A stretch of DNA of 64,000 nt from contig JADJPG010000010.1 of assembly GCA_016713365.1 (NCBI GenBank), forward strand, positions 62,001-126,000, read 5' to 3'. Positions 1-8,294 of the stretch are shown here, in pieces. The stretch's first letter is position 1. Every line of letters begins with the position of its first letter. The notes under the pieces were generated by a model, which saw nothing but the letters and a program-made list of their open reading frames with translations, had not been told where the DNA came from and made no database searches. Origin of the DNA: Verrucomicrobiota bacterium. Lineage in GTDB: Bacteria; Verrucomicrobiota; Verrucomicrobiia; Limisphaerales; JADJPG01. Position numbers and translations under genes: made by a program.

Positions 1-822
1 AGCATCGCTGTCCTCACCCTCCTGGGCCTTTGCTTCCGCGGTTTAACGCAGCAGTCCGCACGGGAATTCGACAAAGAAGCCGGAGGCACTGCTCCGACTT
101 GGAAAGTGGAAGAGCCGTTCAAGAAGGACGTCTTTACCTTCGCCCGAATCAAATACTCCGTGGACGGCACACACGGCCTCGGGAAAGACCCCGAGCTCCG
201 CTGGCGGATCGACGCGCCGGACAGCGACCTCAACTTTTCCTTCCGCCTCCAGCAGGTCACGTCCATCAAGGTGAATCCCGAAGGCAAGTTTCTGTCGATC
301 ACCGACAAAGAACTGTTCGATTACCCGTTCATCTACATTGTCGAGGCCGGGCGCCTGACGTTTACCGCCGAGGAGGTTCCCATTCTCCGGCGGTACCTGC
401 TGAATGGTGGATTTCTGATGTGCGATGACTTCTGGGGCGACGATGACTGGCAGAATTTCTCGGAAGAGCTAGCGAAGGTGTTTCCGGACCGCAAGGCGAT
501 CGATCTTCCGATGGATCATCCGATCTTCCACTGCGTTTTCGACATCAAGGAGAAACCTCAAGTGCCAGGCGTGGACTGGGGCATCCGCAGCGAATTCACC
601 GGCATCACCTACGAACGGCGCCACAATCCGGGCGCGGAGGAAGCGCATTACCGGGCCATCCTCGACGACAAAGGACGGATCATGGTGATGATTTGCCACA
701 ACACGGATCTCGGCGATGGCTGGGAACGGGAAGGCGAAAACGAGTATTACTTCCGGGAGTTCTCCGAGAAAAAGGCCTACCCGATGGGGATTAACATCGT
801 GTTCTATGCGATGACCCACTGA
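1..822 (+). CDS. DUF4159 domain protein, 5' end outside window
   Basis: The frame is open from base 1, so the start lies upstream. The first visible residues (SIAVLTLLGLCF) look like the hydrophobic end of a signal peptide or membrane anchor, and a GTG at 106 is only an internal codon. From about base 120 the protein matches the DUF4159 type: a 'FTFARIKYS' opening, then 'FLMCDDFWGDDDW' and a 'NIVFYAMTH' end. DUF4159 proteins are uncharacterised and are common in Verrucomicrobia, Planctomycetes and Acidobacteria, often near MoxR ATPases and von Willebrand proteins. An exported location is inferred. It is followed directly by a shared terminator and converges on rplQ. Confidence 0.8.
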   Translation, partial: SIAVLTLLGLCFRGLTQQSAREFDKEAGGTAPTWKVEEPFKKDVFTFARIKYSVDGTHGLGKDPELRWRIDAPDSDLNFSFRLQQVTSIKVNPEGKFLSITDKELFDYPFIYIVEAGRLTFTAEEVPILRRYLLNGGFLMCDDFWGDDDWQNFSEELAKVFPDRKAIDLPMDHPIFHCVFDIKEKPQVPGVDWGIRSEFTGITYERRHNPGAEEAHYRAILDDKGRIMVMICHNTDLGDGWEREGENEYYFREFSEKKAYPMGINIVFYAMTH

Positions 823-865
823 GGTTTTGCAGAGCCAAAGCTGACGAATTCGTCCGATGGAAAAG

Positions 866-895
866 AAAAAGCCCGTTCCGAAGAACGGGCTTTTC
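866..895. terminator. Bidirectional intrinsic terminator
   Basis: A perfect 8-bp stem GCCCGTTC/GAACGGGC (871-878 and 883-890) has a CGAA tetraloop. A run of A precedes it and TTTT follows it, so it can act as a rho-independent terminator on both strands. It lies 44 bases after the DUF4159 stop and 19 bases after the rplQ stop on the other strand, so it most likely ends both convergent transcripts, including the long ribosomal operon. Confidence 0.9.
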
Positions 896-913
896 TGCAA
901 ATTGAATCGAACC

Positions 914-1402
914 TTACTTCGCGGCTTCGAGTTTCTTGTCCTCGGTTTTCGCAGGCTCGGGCGCCGCTTCAGCCGGGATTTCAACCCACTCAAGAATCGC
1001 GCGCTGGGCAGCATCGCCCTGGCGCTGATTCAGGCGGATGATGCGGGTGTAACCACCGGCACGTTGCTTGAACAAGGGCGCAATCTTGTCGAACAGGATA
1101 TGCACCACGTCTTCATTCTCGCGCCACTCAGCTCGGGCTACTGCACCTTTTTTTGACGGAGTTCCCTTGAACAAGGAACGAGGCTGTTGACGCAACCGAG
1201 CCGCTGCGAGGCGGCGGTCGTGAAGAGTGCCGCTCTTGCCGAGGGTCACCATCTTCTCCGCGACGGACCGTACGACTTTGGCCTTGGCCAGCGTGGTCGT
1301 CACGCGCTTGTGCTTGATGAGGCTGCAGACCATGTTCGCCAGCATCGCATTACGATGCTCAAACTGACGGCCGAGCTTGGCGGTTCTTCTAAGGTGTCGC
1401 AT
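914..1402 (-). CDS. rplQ: 50S ribosomal protein L17
   Basis: The 162-residue L17 opens with MRHLRRTAKLGR and contains 'RNAMLANMVCSLIKHKRVTTT' and 'GGYTRIIRLNQRQGDAA', the family's core segments. L17 binds 23S rRNA near the exit tunnel. About 25 residues beyond the usual end form an Ala/Glu/Lys-rich tail (EIPAEAAPEPAKTEDKKLEAAK region). It is the last gene of the operon, 18 bases after rpoA, and precedes the terminator at 866-895, which is the normal rpoA-rplQ arrangement. No Shine-Dalgarno sequence is visible before the ATG. Confidence 0.97.
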   Translation of the reverse strand: MRHLRRTAKLGRQFEHRNAMLANMVCSLIKHKRVTTTLAKAKVVRSVAEKMVTLGKSGTLHDRRLAAARLRQQPRSLFKGTPSKKGAVARAEWRENEDVVHILFDKIAPLFKQRAGGYTRIIRLNQRQGDAAQRAILEWVEIPAEAAPEPAKTEDKKLEAAK

Positions 1403-1420
1403 AAAACAATCTGGCGTCCC

Positions 1421-2437
1421 TTACAGGGCAGCCTTGGCTTCTTCTTTCGGAGCTTCGAGCAATTCCGCCTCGAAGGTCATGCCCAGGCTGAGGCCCAAGG
1501 CAGTAAGTTTCTCTTTGATCTCGTTCAGGGATTTTTTGCCGAAGTTGCGGTACTTCAACATCTCCTGCTCGGTCTTCATCGCAAGCTGGCCAACCGTCGT
1601 GATGTTCGCGTTGTTCAAGCAGTTCGCAGCACGAACGCTCAACTCGATTTCATTCACGCTCATATTGAGCAGTTTCTTCATCTTCGACTTGTCGTCATCC
1701 TGCTTGTTCTCAGCTTCTTCGAACTCAATCGCGTTCTTGTCGTAACCGACAAAGACATCGAGATGATGCTGCAGAATGGCGCTTGCCTGAGTCAGCGCGT
1801 CGTCAGGAGAGATGCGACCGTCCGTCCACAATTCAACAACCAGACGATCATAGTCCGTGCGTTGACCAACGCGCGCGCTTTCAACGAAGTAGCGAACACG
1901 GGTCACCGGAGAGAACAGCGAGTCGATGGCAATCACGCCGATGGCTTGATCCACCTTCTTATTCTCATCGCCAGGGCAGAAGCCGCGGCCGACTTTCACT
2001 TCCAGCTCCATCTCAAACTTCTTCTTCTTGTCGAGGGTGCAAATGACCTGCTTCGGGTTCACCAGCTCAGTGTTTTGATTGAGCTGAATGTCGCCGGCAA
2101 CCACCTGACCCTCCTTGTTCGCCGAAAGCAGAAGAGTCTGGGGCTCACGAACGTGGCATTTGAAAAGAACCTTCTTGAGGTTCAGGACGATGTCGGTGAC
2201 ATCCTCGACCACGCCGTCGATCGTGGTGAACTCGTGCATCGCGCCGTCAATCTTGACGGACGTGATGGCAGCGCCCTCGAGCGACGAAAGAAGCACTCGG
2301 CGCAAGGAATTGCCAATCGTGTGCCCGTAACCCGTTTCAAACGGTTCGGCAACGAACTTGGCATAGGTTGGGGTCGCGGAGGATTCATCCTTCTGCAACC
2401 GCTTCGGCATTTCAAAACGACCTAGACGTACTGGCAT
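1421..2437 (-). CDS. rpoA: DNA-directed RNA polymerase subunit alpha
   Basis: This is a 338-residue alpha subunit. The N-terminal assembly domain (about residues 20-240) carries 'GYGHTIGNSLRRVLLSSLEG', the conserved dimerisation signature. A flexible linker follows, then a C-terminal domain (about 265-325) with 'NNANITTVGQLAMKTEQEML' and 'NFGKKSLNEIKEKL', which contacts UP elements and activators. It is placed between rpsD and rplQ as in most bacteria. The leader before ATG is A/T-rich without a Shine-Dalgarno motif. The 108-base gap to rpsD leaves room for an internal promoter, but I see no clear one. Confidence 0.98.
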   Translation of the reverse strand: MPVRLGRFEMPKRLQKDESSATPTYAKFVAEPFETGYGHTIGNSLRRVLLSSLEGAAITSVKIDGAMHEFTTIDGVVEDVTDIVLNLKKVLFKCHVREPQTLLLSANKEGQVVAGDIQLNQNTELVNPKQVICTLDKKKKFEMELEVKVGRGFCPGDENKKVDQAIGVIAIDSLFSPVTRVRYFVESARVGQRTDYDRLVVELWTDGRISPDDALTQASAILQHHLDVFVGYDKNAIEFEEAENKQDDDKSKMKKLLNMSVNEIELSVRAANCLNNANITTVGQLAMKTEQEMLKYRNFGKKSLNEIKEKLTALGLSLGMTFEAELLEAPKEEAKAAL

Positions 2438-2545
2438 AGTTTTTAGTTTCGCAATTTTAATCTGGCCTGCCCTCAGGAGTTTATTCCCGCTGCGAGGAAC
2501 GGCCCGTATAATTGCTTCCTGCTCCCACCCGGAAGCAGATTAGGT

Positions 2546-3154
2546 TTAGCGGGAATAAAATTCGACAACCGCCTGCTCGTTGGCGATCGGCTGGATCTCG
2601 TCACGGGACGGGATGCGCATCACGACACCTTTGAAGGCTTCGCGGTTCAGGGACAACCAATCCGGCACGGCGCGACTGGTGGATGATTCAAGATTCTTTG
2701 TCGCCATCTGCCGGGCGCGGCTGTTGTCACGAATCTCAATCGTGTCATTCACTCGCAAGGCGTAGGAAGGAATGCTGACCTTGCGGCCGTTGACCTTCAC
2801 ATGACCATGGCTGACCATTTGGCGAGCGCCTGCACGCGTAGTTCCGAAGCCCAAGTGGAAAACAACGTTGTCGAGACGGGTCTCAAGAATCTGCAACATT
2901 TGTTCGCCGGTGACACCACGGCGACGAAGCGCCTTCTCATACACCCCGCGGAACTGACGTTCCATCAGGCCGTAGTAATAACGAAGCTTCTGCTTTTCCA
3001 GCAAACCAAGGCCGTATTCCGTGGACTTGCGGCGGGACTTCGGACCATGCACGCCGGGACCGTAGTTGCGGCGTTCGAGATACTTGGTGGGTCCGAAAAT
3101 CGGAACACCAAAGCGACGGCTGATACGAACGCGGGGACCTGTATAACGAGCCAT
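2546..3154 (-). CDS. rpsD: 30S ribosomal protein S4
   Basis: The 202-residue S4 is of normal length. It has the N-terminal 'MARYTGPRVRISRRFGV' segment and the S4 RNA-binding fold 'RLDNVVFHLGFGTTRAGARQ' with 'VSHGHVKVNGRKVSIPSY'. It lacks the N-terminal CxxC zinc motif seen in some S4 forms, so it is the C-minus type. S4 nucleates 16S assembly and in other bacteria autoregulates the alpha operon. Here it lies between rpsK and rpoA in the standard order. Confidence 0.97.
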   Translation of the reverse strand: MARYTGPRVRISRRFGVPIFGPTKYLERRNYGPGVHGPKSRRKSTEYGLGLLEKQKLRYYYGLMERQFRGVYEKALRRRGVTGEQMLQILETRLDNVVFHLGFGTTRAGARQMVSHGHVKVNGRKVSIPSYALRVNDTIEIRDNSRARQMATKNLESSTSRAVPDWLSLNREAFKGVVMRIPSRDEIQPIANEQAVVEFYSR

Positions 3155-3185
3155 AAAATTCTATCGTGATGCCTGTTGGTGATGA

Positions 3186-3776
3186 CTAGACGCGGCGCTT
3201 CTTCCGAGGGCGGCAGCCGTTGTGTGGTACGGGAGTCACGTCCTTGATGACGCTAATCTCCAAGCCAATGGCCTGCAGCGCGCGAATCGCCGATTCGCGA
3301 CCCGATCCAGGACCCTTCACGCGGATTTCGACCTCGCGCATGCCATGGGACATCGCCTGACGGGCAGCGTCCTGAGCGACCTGCTGGGCAGCAAACGCGG
3401 TACTCTTCCGGGAACCCTTGAACCCAACACGACCTGCGCTCGACCAGCCAAGGACGTTGCCTTGCATGTCCGTGATAGCAACCTGCGTGTTGTTGAAGGT
3501 GGCGAGAATGTTGGCAACGCCCACCGCAATGTTCTTTGAGCCCTTCGCCTTGATGATCTTCTTTGCATTAGGATCATCACCCAACAACTCGGCTGCAGTC
3601 GGAGCAGAAGCGGCCACCGGCCCGGCGGGGGCAGCAGGCGCACCGGCTTTCGCAGCTTCGGCAGCGGCGTCAGTGGGTTTCGCGGCTTTCTCAGCCGCGG
3701 CCTTTGCGGGTTTCTCCGCGGCGGGCTTCGCCTCTTTCTTTGCGTCCGTTTTCTTAGGTTTCGTTTCGTCAGCCAT
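3186..3776 (-). CDS. rpsK: 30S ribosomal protein S11 with long N-terminal extension
   Basis: The S11 core is in the last ~125 residues: '[20 protein letters not shown]', '[18 protein letters not shown]' and the C-terminal '[18 protein letters not shown]'. S11 lines the mRNA exit (platform) site. Ahead of it is an extension of about 70 residues made almost wholly of Lys, Ala, Glu and Pro, which most bacterial S11 proteins (~130 residues) lack. An ATG at 3776 gives the full 196 residues. No later ATG fits the S11 start, so the extension appears genuine. It is separated by 10 bases from rpsM. Confidence 0.96.
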   Translation of the reverse strand: MADETKPKKTDAKKEAKPAAEKPAKAAAEKAAKPTDAAAEAAKAGAPAAPAGPVAASAPTAAELLGDDPNAKKIIKAKGSKNIAVGVANILATFNNTQVAITDMQGNVLGWSSAGRVGFKGSRKSTAFAAQQVAQDAARQAMSHGMREVEIRVKGPGSGRESAIRALQAIGLEISVIKDVTPVPHNGCRPRKKRRV

Positions 3777-3786
3777 AACAAATCAA

Positions 3787-4182
3787 TTAATGAACACCTG
3801 TCTTCGCGTTCGGGTTGCGTTGCACGCCAACGGTCTTACGCGGACCCTTGCGAGTGCGGGCGTTGGTGCTGGTTCGTTGACCACGAACCGGCAGACCGCG
3901 GAGATGACGAACACCGCGGTAGCACTTGATCGCCTGCAGGCGCTTCAAGTTCAGTCCGTGTTCGCGGCGAAGGTCACCCTCGATCACGTACTTGCCTTCC
4001 TGAATGGCGTGAACGATTTGAGAGAGCTGTTGCTCGTTCAAGTCCTTGGCACGAATGCTGGGATCAATACCCGCGTTGGCGAGAATGATCTTAGCGTTGG
4101 CCGGCCCAATGCCGTAGATGTAGCGCAGAGCGATATCGATTCGCTTCTCGCCGGGAATTTCAACACCGATAATACGTGCCAT
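3787..4182 (-). CDS. rpsM: 30S ribosomal protein S13
   Basis: The 131-residue S13 starts '[20 protein letters not shown]' and has '[14 protein letters not shown]', the helix-hairpin region, then '[20 protein letters not shown]' and '[12 protein letters not shown]', the basic tail that reaches the A and P site tRNAs. It lies 6 bases after rpmJ and before rpsK, as in the canonical alpha operon. Confidence 0.97.
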   Translation of the reverse strand: MARIIGVEIPGEKRIDIALRYIYGIGPANAKIILANAGIDPSIRAKDLNEQQLSQIVHAIQEGKYVIEGDLRREHGLNLKRLQAIKCYRGVRHLRGLPVRGQRTSTNARTRKGPRKTVGVQRNPNAKTGVH

Positions 4183-4188
4183 ATTTGC

Positions 4189-4302
4189 TTAGCCTTGACG
4201 TTGTTTGTGGCGTGCGTTCGAGCAGATGACCCGAATGACACCCTTCCGCCTCACGATTTTGCAATTCTCGCAAAGCTTTTTGACTGATGCGCGAACTTTC
4301 AT
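4189..4302 (-). CDS. rpmJ: 50S ribosomal protein L36
   Basis: A 37-residue frame begins [20 protein letters not shown] and ends NARHKQRQG. It carries the L36 zinc ligands CENC, a third Cys (VICS) and His (ARHK), so it is the zinc-binding C-plus type of usual length. It sits between infA and rpsM as in many bacteria. L36 is a late-binding 23S protein near the peptidyl-transferase centre. Confidence 0.97.
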   Translation of the reverse strand: MKVRASVKKLCENCKIVRRKGVIRVICSNARHKQRQG

Positions 4303-4321
4303 TTTAAAATTCTTTCTTCGT

Positions 4322-4534
4322 CTACGAAAACAAAATGCGCCCCTTTGACATATCAAAGGGAGACATTTCCAGTCTCACACTATCGCCAGCCTTCAGACCG
4401 GCCGACTTTTCCTGCTCACGTAACCGACAATGAGCAATCACCGCATGTCCGTTTACCAAACGAACCCTGAACAATGCATCTTCGAGCCTGAGCTCAATCA
4501 CGGCTTCGACGTGGATGGCTTCTTCGTTCCGCAC
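4322..4534 (-). CDS. infA: Translation initiation factor IF-1, divergent
   Basis: This 70-residue single-domain S1/OB-fold protein aligns end to end with IF-1: an acidic start, then '[20 protein letters not shown]' in place of the usual 'LPNxMFRVELENGHxVxA', and '[13 protein letters not shown]' for 'LTPYDLSKGRIxxR'. IF-1 occupies the A site during initiation. The normally invariant middle (SGKMRKNYIRI) is replaced by a different segment with [16 protein letters not shown]. The start is GTG at 4534, inside the last 37 bases of map, and no Shine-Dalgarno is seen. The rpmJ-infA-map context strongly supports the identity. Confidence 0.9.
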   Translation of the reverse strand: MRNEEAIHVEAVIELRLEDALFRVRLVNGHAVIAHCRLREQEKSAGLKAGDSVRLEMSPFDMSKGRILFS

Positions 4535-5289
4535 GTCAAAATTTCCGGCTCTGACTCGGTCACCAAGACCGTGTGTTCAAAATGGGCGGAGAGTTGACCA
4601 TCTTTAGTCACCACTGTCCAGCCGTCTTTCAAAATTCTTACATCGCGGCTTCCCGCGTTCACCATCGGTTCAATGGCGATGGTCATTCCTGGAACCAGCT
4701 TCGGCGATCTTTTTCCATCGTCGAAGTTTGGCACCTGCGGTTCTTCGTGCATCGAGCGCCCTACCCCATGCCCGACAAACTCGCGCACCACACTGAACCC
4801 GTTGCCCTCAACGTGTCGCTGCACCGCGCGCGAAATATCCACAACTCGCTTGCCTGGTATCGCCTGAGCAATACCCAAATAGAGCGACTGTTCAGTCACA
4901 TCCATCAGGCGCTGCGCTTCGACACTGCATCCGCCAACCGCTACCGTGCGCGCTGTATCACCGATAAATCCGTTATACACCACACCAACATCCAGACTGA
5001 TAATGTCGCCAAACTTCAGGCGATTATCCGTAGCCAGACCGTGAACCACTTGTTCGTTCACCGAGAGACAAAGATGACAGGGATACTTTCGATAGCCCAA
5101 GAACGCACTCTTGGCCCCGTAACCACGTATCCGCCCCGCCGCATACTCATCGATCTGCCTCGTGGTGACGCCGGGCTGAACGAAACTGCAAACTTCATCC
5201 AACACCGTCTGCGCCAGCTGACAGGCAGGGCGCATGAGCACCAAATCCTGCTCGTTCTTGAGAACCATGGTTGGCTTAAGCCAGCCCAC
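4498..5289 (-). CDS. map: Methionine aminopeptidase, type I
   Basis: The enzyme removes the initiator Met from new proteins. The metal ligands of the pita-bread fold can be seen in order: Asp in 'SLDVGVV', Asp in 'GDTARTV', His in 'GHGVGRSMHEEP', Glu in 'AIEPMVNAG', and Glu in 'SAHFEHTVLV(T)E'. The length of 263 is typical. A GTG at 5289 is preceded by AGGA at a good distance and is preferred. An ATG at 5268 (MVLKNEQ) also fits the family start. Its neighbours are secY (8 bases upstream) and infA (overlapping). adk, often found between secY and map, is absent. Confidence 0.96.
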   Translation of the reverse strand: MGWLKPTMVLKNEQDLVLMRPACQLAQTVLDEVCSFVQPGVTTRQIDEYAAGRIRGYGAKSAFLGYRKYPCHLCLSVNEQVVHGLATDNRLKFGDIISLDVGVVYNGFIGDTARTVAVGGCSVEAQRLMDVTEQSLYLGIAQAIPGKRVVDISRAVQRHVEGNGFSVVREFVGHGVGRSMHEEPQVPNFDDGKRSPKLVPGMTIAIEPMVNAGSRDVRILKDGWTVVTKDGQLSAHFEHTVLVTESEPEILTCGTKKPSTSKP

Positions 5290-5297
5290 GACAGTTC

Positions 5298-6677
5298 CTA
5301 GAAGCGACCGCGCAAGCGGCCCTTCTTGAGGAAGCCATCATAGTGCCGCATCAACAAGTGCGATTCCATCTGGCGCATCGTATCCAGCATCACACCGACC
5401 AAAATCAAAATACTGGTGCCACCAAAGAACGTCGCCACCGCAGGCGGAATGGCAATGGCACGATTGAGCAGAATCGGAATAGTCGCAATCACCGTAAGGA
5501 AAATGGCGCCTGCCAGAGTAATCCGGCTCATGGCATTGTGCAGGAAGTCGCTCGTAGCTTGACCAGGTCGTACACCAGGGATATAGCCACCGTGTTTCTT
5601 CAAGTCGTCGGCGATCTGGATCTCGTTGAACTGGGTCGCCACCCAGAAGTAGGAGAAGAACAAGATCATGGCTGCATAGAGAAGCATGTAGAGGAATGCT
5701 CCCTCATTAAGCATGTTCGCCAAGCTGGTCAGAACCGGCAATTGATAGCTGCTTCCCAGAAACTGAAGAATCTTTTGAGGGAACATCAGGATCGCCTGAG
5801 CAAAGATGATGGGCATGACACCCGCGTAGTTCACGCGAAGCGGCATGAAGGAGGAACCACCAGCAACAATCTTCCGTCCGACTGCGCGCTGGGCGTATTG
5901 GACCGCTACCTTACGCTGGGCTTGGGTGACTGCAATGACTCCAGCGATAACTCCGAAAAGGAGGCAGAGCATCACAATCGCGTGGAAGAAATTGAATCGA
6001 GCGTCCGCACCTTCGATGCTGCGGAACATATCAGCAAGAGCCTGCACGGCTTGCGGGAGACGGGCCAAAATGCCTACACTAATGACCAGCGAGATGCCGT
6101 TACCGATACCACGTTCAGTGATCTGTTCACCCAGCCACATCAACAGCAAGGTACCCGTGGTAAGAATAATGACCGTCTGGATGCGATACCACCAAATGGC
6201 ATCATACATTACCAATTTGCCTTGAAACCCGGGGAAGAGATTACCCGCATTCTCCCAACCGATCGCCATCACCAATCCCTGCCCGAGGCAAAGAACCACG
6301 GTCATATAGCGACCATACTGGATAATCTTGGCGCGACCACCTTCTTCACGAGCCAGTTTGGAAAGCTGTGGGACAACGGCCGTCAACAACTGGAGAATAA
6401 TCGTTGCACTGATGTAGGGCATGATGCCCAACGCACCAATGGCGCACCGCTCAAGGGCACCGCCAGTGAACATGCTGTACATCCCGAGCAGTCCGCCGTC
6501 GCCGGATGCAGCCTGCTGGTCGAAATAATCCGCCAGTTTCGCGCCATCCAACCCCGGGATCGGAATCATGGCAGCCACTCGGCAAATCGCCAAAACGATC
6601 AAGGTGAAGAGGATCCTCGACTTCAGCTCCGGAATCTTGAAGCAGTTGGCGAAGGTATTGACAATGTTGGCGAGCAT
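5298..6677 (-). CDS. secY: Preprotein translocase subunit SecY
   Basis: The channel subunit of the Sec translocon has 459 residues and about ten membrane segments. Visible signatures are 'GGALERCAIGALGIMPYISA' (plug/TM2 region), 'ERGIGNGISLVISVGI', 'GSSFMPLRVNYAGVMPIIFA' and the C-terminal 'LMRHYDGFLKKGRLRGR'. It inserts and exports proteins together with SecE/SecG and SecA. It lies between rplO and map. Once the rplO frameshift is corrected, the gap between rplO and secY is 21 bases instead of an overlap. Confidence 0.98.
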   Translation of the reverse strand: MLANIVNTFANCFKIPELKSRILFTLIVLAICRVAAMIPIPGLDGAKLADYFDQQAASGDGGLLGMYSMFTGGALERCAIGALGIMPYISATIILQLLTAVVPQLSKLAREEGGRAKIIQYGRYMTVVLCLGQGLVMAIGWENAGNLFPGFQGKLVMYDAIWWYRIQTVIILTTGTLLLMWLGEQITERGIGNGISLVISVGILARLPQAVQALADMFRSIEGADARFNFFHAIVMLCLLFGVIAGVIAVTQAQRKVAVQYAQRAVGRKIVAGGSSFMPLRVNYAGVMPIIFAQAILMFPQKILQFLGSSYQLPVLTSLANMLNEGAFLYMLLYAAMILFFSYFWVATQFNEIQIADDLKKHGGYIPGVRPGQATSDFLHNAMSRITLAGAIFLTVIATIPILLNRAIAIPPAVATFFGGTSILILVGVMLDTMRQMESHLLMRHYDGFLKKGRLRGRF

Positions 6678-6698
6678 GTGAGGAAGAAGAAGTGAACG

Positions 6699-7171
6699 CT
6701 ATTTGGCAGCCGCCGGCACCTTCTTAACTTCGATAACTTCGCATGTGCCACCCTTCGCCTCAATCTTGGAACGAGCCGGGCGCTGAAGGCATGAGCAATC
6801 ACGGTGAGCTTCTTCGTCAACTCGCCGTCACCAAGAACCTTGATCAACTTGACCGGGCCATTGGCCAGACCCGCCTTGCGGAACGCATCCACATTGACCT
6901 TTGCGCCGTTCTCGAACTGATTCAAAGAATCGAGATTCACCCCCACGTAGCGCGTGGTATGACGTGCGTTGTTGAAACCACGCTTCGGCATGCGGCGGAT
7001 AAGAGGCATCTGTCCACCCTCGAAGCCGATACGAATGGAACTACCAGAGCGCGCCGTCTGGCCTTTGCCACCACGGCCGGAAGTTTTTCCGTGACCGCTG
7101 GATTCACCCTGACCAAGCCGCTTGCGGCGATGTTTGGCGCCCGGACGGGGCTTCAGATCATGTAGTCGCAT
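6699..7171 (-). CDS. rplO: 50S ribosomal protein L15, reading frame broken by one missing base
   Basis: L15 starts 'MRLHDLKPRPGAKHRRKRLG' with the family's Gly/Arg-rich segment 'GHGKTSGRGGKGQTARSG', and continues normally to 'LTVIAHAFS'. The frame is then lost near 6780-6785. The expected tail (RPARSKIEAKGGTCEVIEV...) is present in the next frame and ends at TAG 6699-6701, 21 bases before secY. One base missing in the CGGGCG run explains it. Read without correction, the frame runs to 6623 into secY with a nonsense tail. L15 is normally essential for good growth, so an assembly error is the likeliest cause. rpmD is not present between rpsE and rplO. Confidence 0.92.
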
Positions 7172-7179
7172 AGAAATTA

Positions 7180-7869
7180 TTAAGCAGGTGTAGGTGCCGC
7201 CTCAGGCTTCTTAATCGACAAGCCGCGCGCCAGATAAATCTGCTCGCGCAACCGGAGCTGTTGAAGAGCGGCAAGAGTGGCCTTCACCACGTTCGCCGCA
7301 TTCTTCGAACCAAGCGATTTGCTGAGAACGTCCTTCACGCCAGCAGATTCAAGAACAGCACGGACCGTTTTGCCGGCAATAATGCCTGTTCCAGGAGAGG
7401 CCGGACGCAGGAGAATATGAGCGCCGCAGTAGCGGGAAACCACTTCGTGAGGGATCGTCGTGTCCTTCAGTGAGACAGGCAACATCCGGCTCTTGGCGAT
7501 TTCGCCACCTTTGCGGATGGCGTCGGAAACTTCCGCGCCCTTACCGAGGCCGAGTCCAACGCGGCCCTTCTTGTCGCCAACGACAACGAGCGCGCTGAAG
7601 CTGAAACGACGACCACCCTTCACTACTTTGGAAGAGCGATTGATGAAGACAACCTTTTCGACGAAGCCATTGCCATCGGATCCATCCTGTTCGGACGGAC
7701 GTGGACGACGAGGTCCGCGATTTCCACCGCGACCACCACCACCGCCGTAGCGACCGCCACCACCACCACCACCCGACGGACCACCACCAGCGCTCGCCGA
7801 AGCCAAACCCGGCTGTGGCTGCGGCTGGCTCGTCTCTACCGCTGGGTTTTCGTTGGTATTCTCAGACAC
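7180..7869 (-). CDS. rpsE: 30S ribosomal protein S5 with Gly-rich N-terminal extension
   Basis: The S5 core (about residues 67-220) has '[20 protein letters not shown]', '[20 protein letters not shown]' and '[21 protein letters not shown]'. S5 helps maintain decoding fidelity. It is preceded by some 65 residues rich in Gly, Pro, Gln and Arg that resemble an RGG-type disordered segment and are not part of ordinary S5 (~165-175 residues). The start is GTG at 7869 with GGAGAA six bases before it, one of the few clear Shine-Dalgarno sites in this operon. It is followed by rplO after 8 bases, with no L30 gene between. Confidence 0.96.
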   Translation of the reverse strand: MSENTNENPAVETSQPQPQPGLASASAGGGPSGGGGGGGRYGGGGGRGGNRGPRRPRPSEQDGSDGNGFVEKVVFINRSSKVVKGGRRFSFSALVVVGDKKGRVGLGLGKGAEVSDAIRKGGEIAKSRMLPVSLKDTTIPHEVVSRYCGAHILLRPASPGTGIIAGKTVRAVLESAGVKDVLSKSLGSKNAANVVKATLAALQQLRLREQIYLARGLSIKKPEAAPTPA

Positions 7870-7889
7870 AATAATTTCTCCAGTTTGAA

Positions 7890-8255
7890 TTAAAATTGCA
7901 GACCAGCTTCACGCGCGGCATCAGCCAGCGCCTTGACCTTGCCATGATACCGGGCCCCACGGCGGTCAAAGACCACCTTGGTGACACCTTTGCCTTTGGC
8001 GGCTTCGGCTGCGAGCGTGCCGATTTTTTTGGCACTCTCGACGTTGGCCGCAAGCTTCTCGCGATCCGGCGTTGCCTTGGCCCGCGTTGAAGCGGAGGCC
8101 ACCGTGACTCCCTTGGAGTCGTCGATGAACTGAACGTAGATGTGTTCGTTGCTGAAAATGACGGACATCCGCGGACGTTCGGTGGTGCCGACGACTTTTT
8201 TGCGGATGCGCCATTGGCGCAATTGCCGGAGCTGTTTCTTTTTTGCGTGCTGCAT
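7890..8255 (-). CDS. rplR: 50S ribosomal protein L18
   Basis: The 121-residue L18 has '[20 protein letters not shown]', '[19 protein letters not shown]' and the C-terminal '[20 protein letters not shown]' with 'AREAGLQF'. It binds 5S rRNA with L5 and L25. It lies between rplF and rpsE as usual, and the start is ATG at 8255. Confidence 0.97.
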   Translation of the reverse strand: MQHAKKKQLRQLRQWRIRKKVVGTTERPRMSVIFSNEHIYVQFIDDSKGVTVASASTRAKATPDREKLAANVESAKKIGTLAAEAAKGKGVTKVVFDRRGARYHGKVKALADAAREAGLQF

Positions 8256-8294
8256 GTTGGCTGCGCCACGGATTTTGCCGTGACGAAAATGGGG

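Noticed and set aside
1187..2425. Long plus-strand frame (412 codons) opposite rpoA
   Set aside because: It is the antisense shadow of rpoA; composition is His/Arg/Leu-rich with no family resemblance, while the opposite strand encodes a textbook alpha subunit.
5343..6695. Plus-strand frame of 450 codons opposite secY
   Set aside because: Antisense to SecY; highly charged His/Asn/Arg composition is typical of a shadow of a hydrophobic protein.
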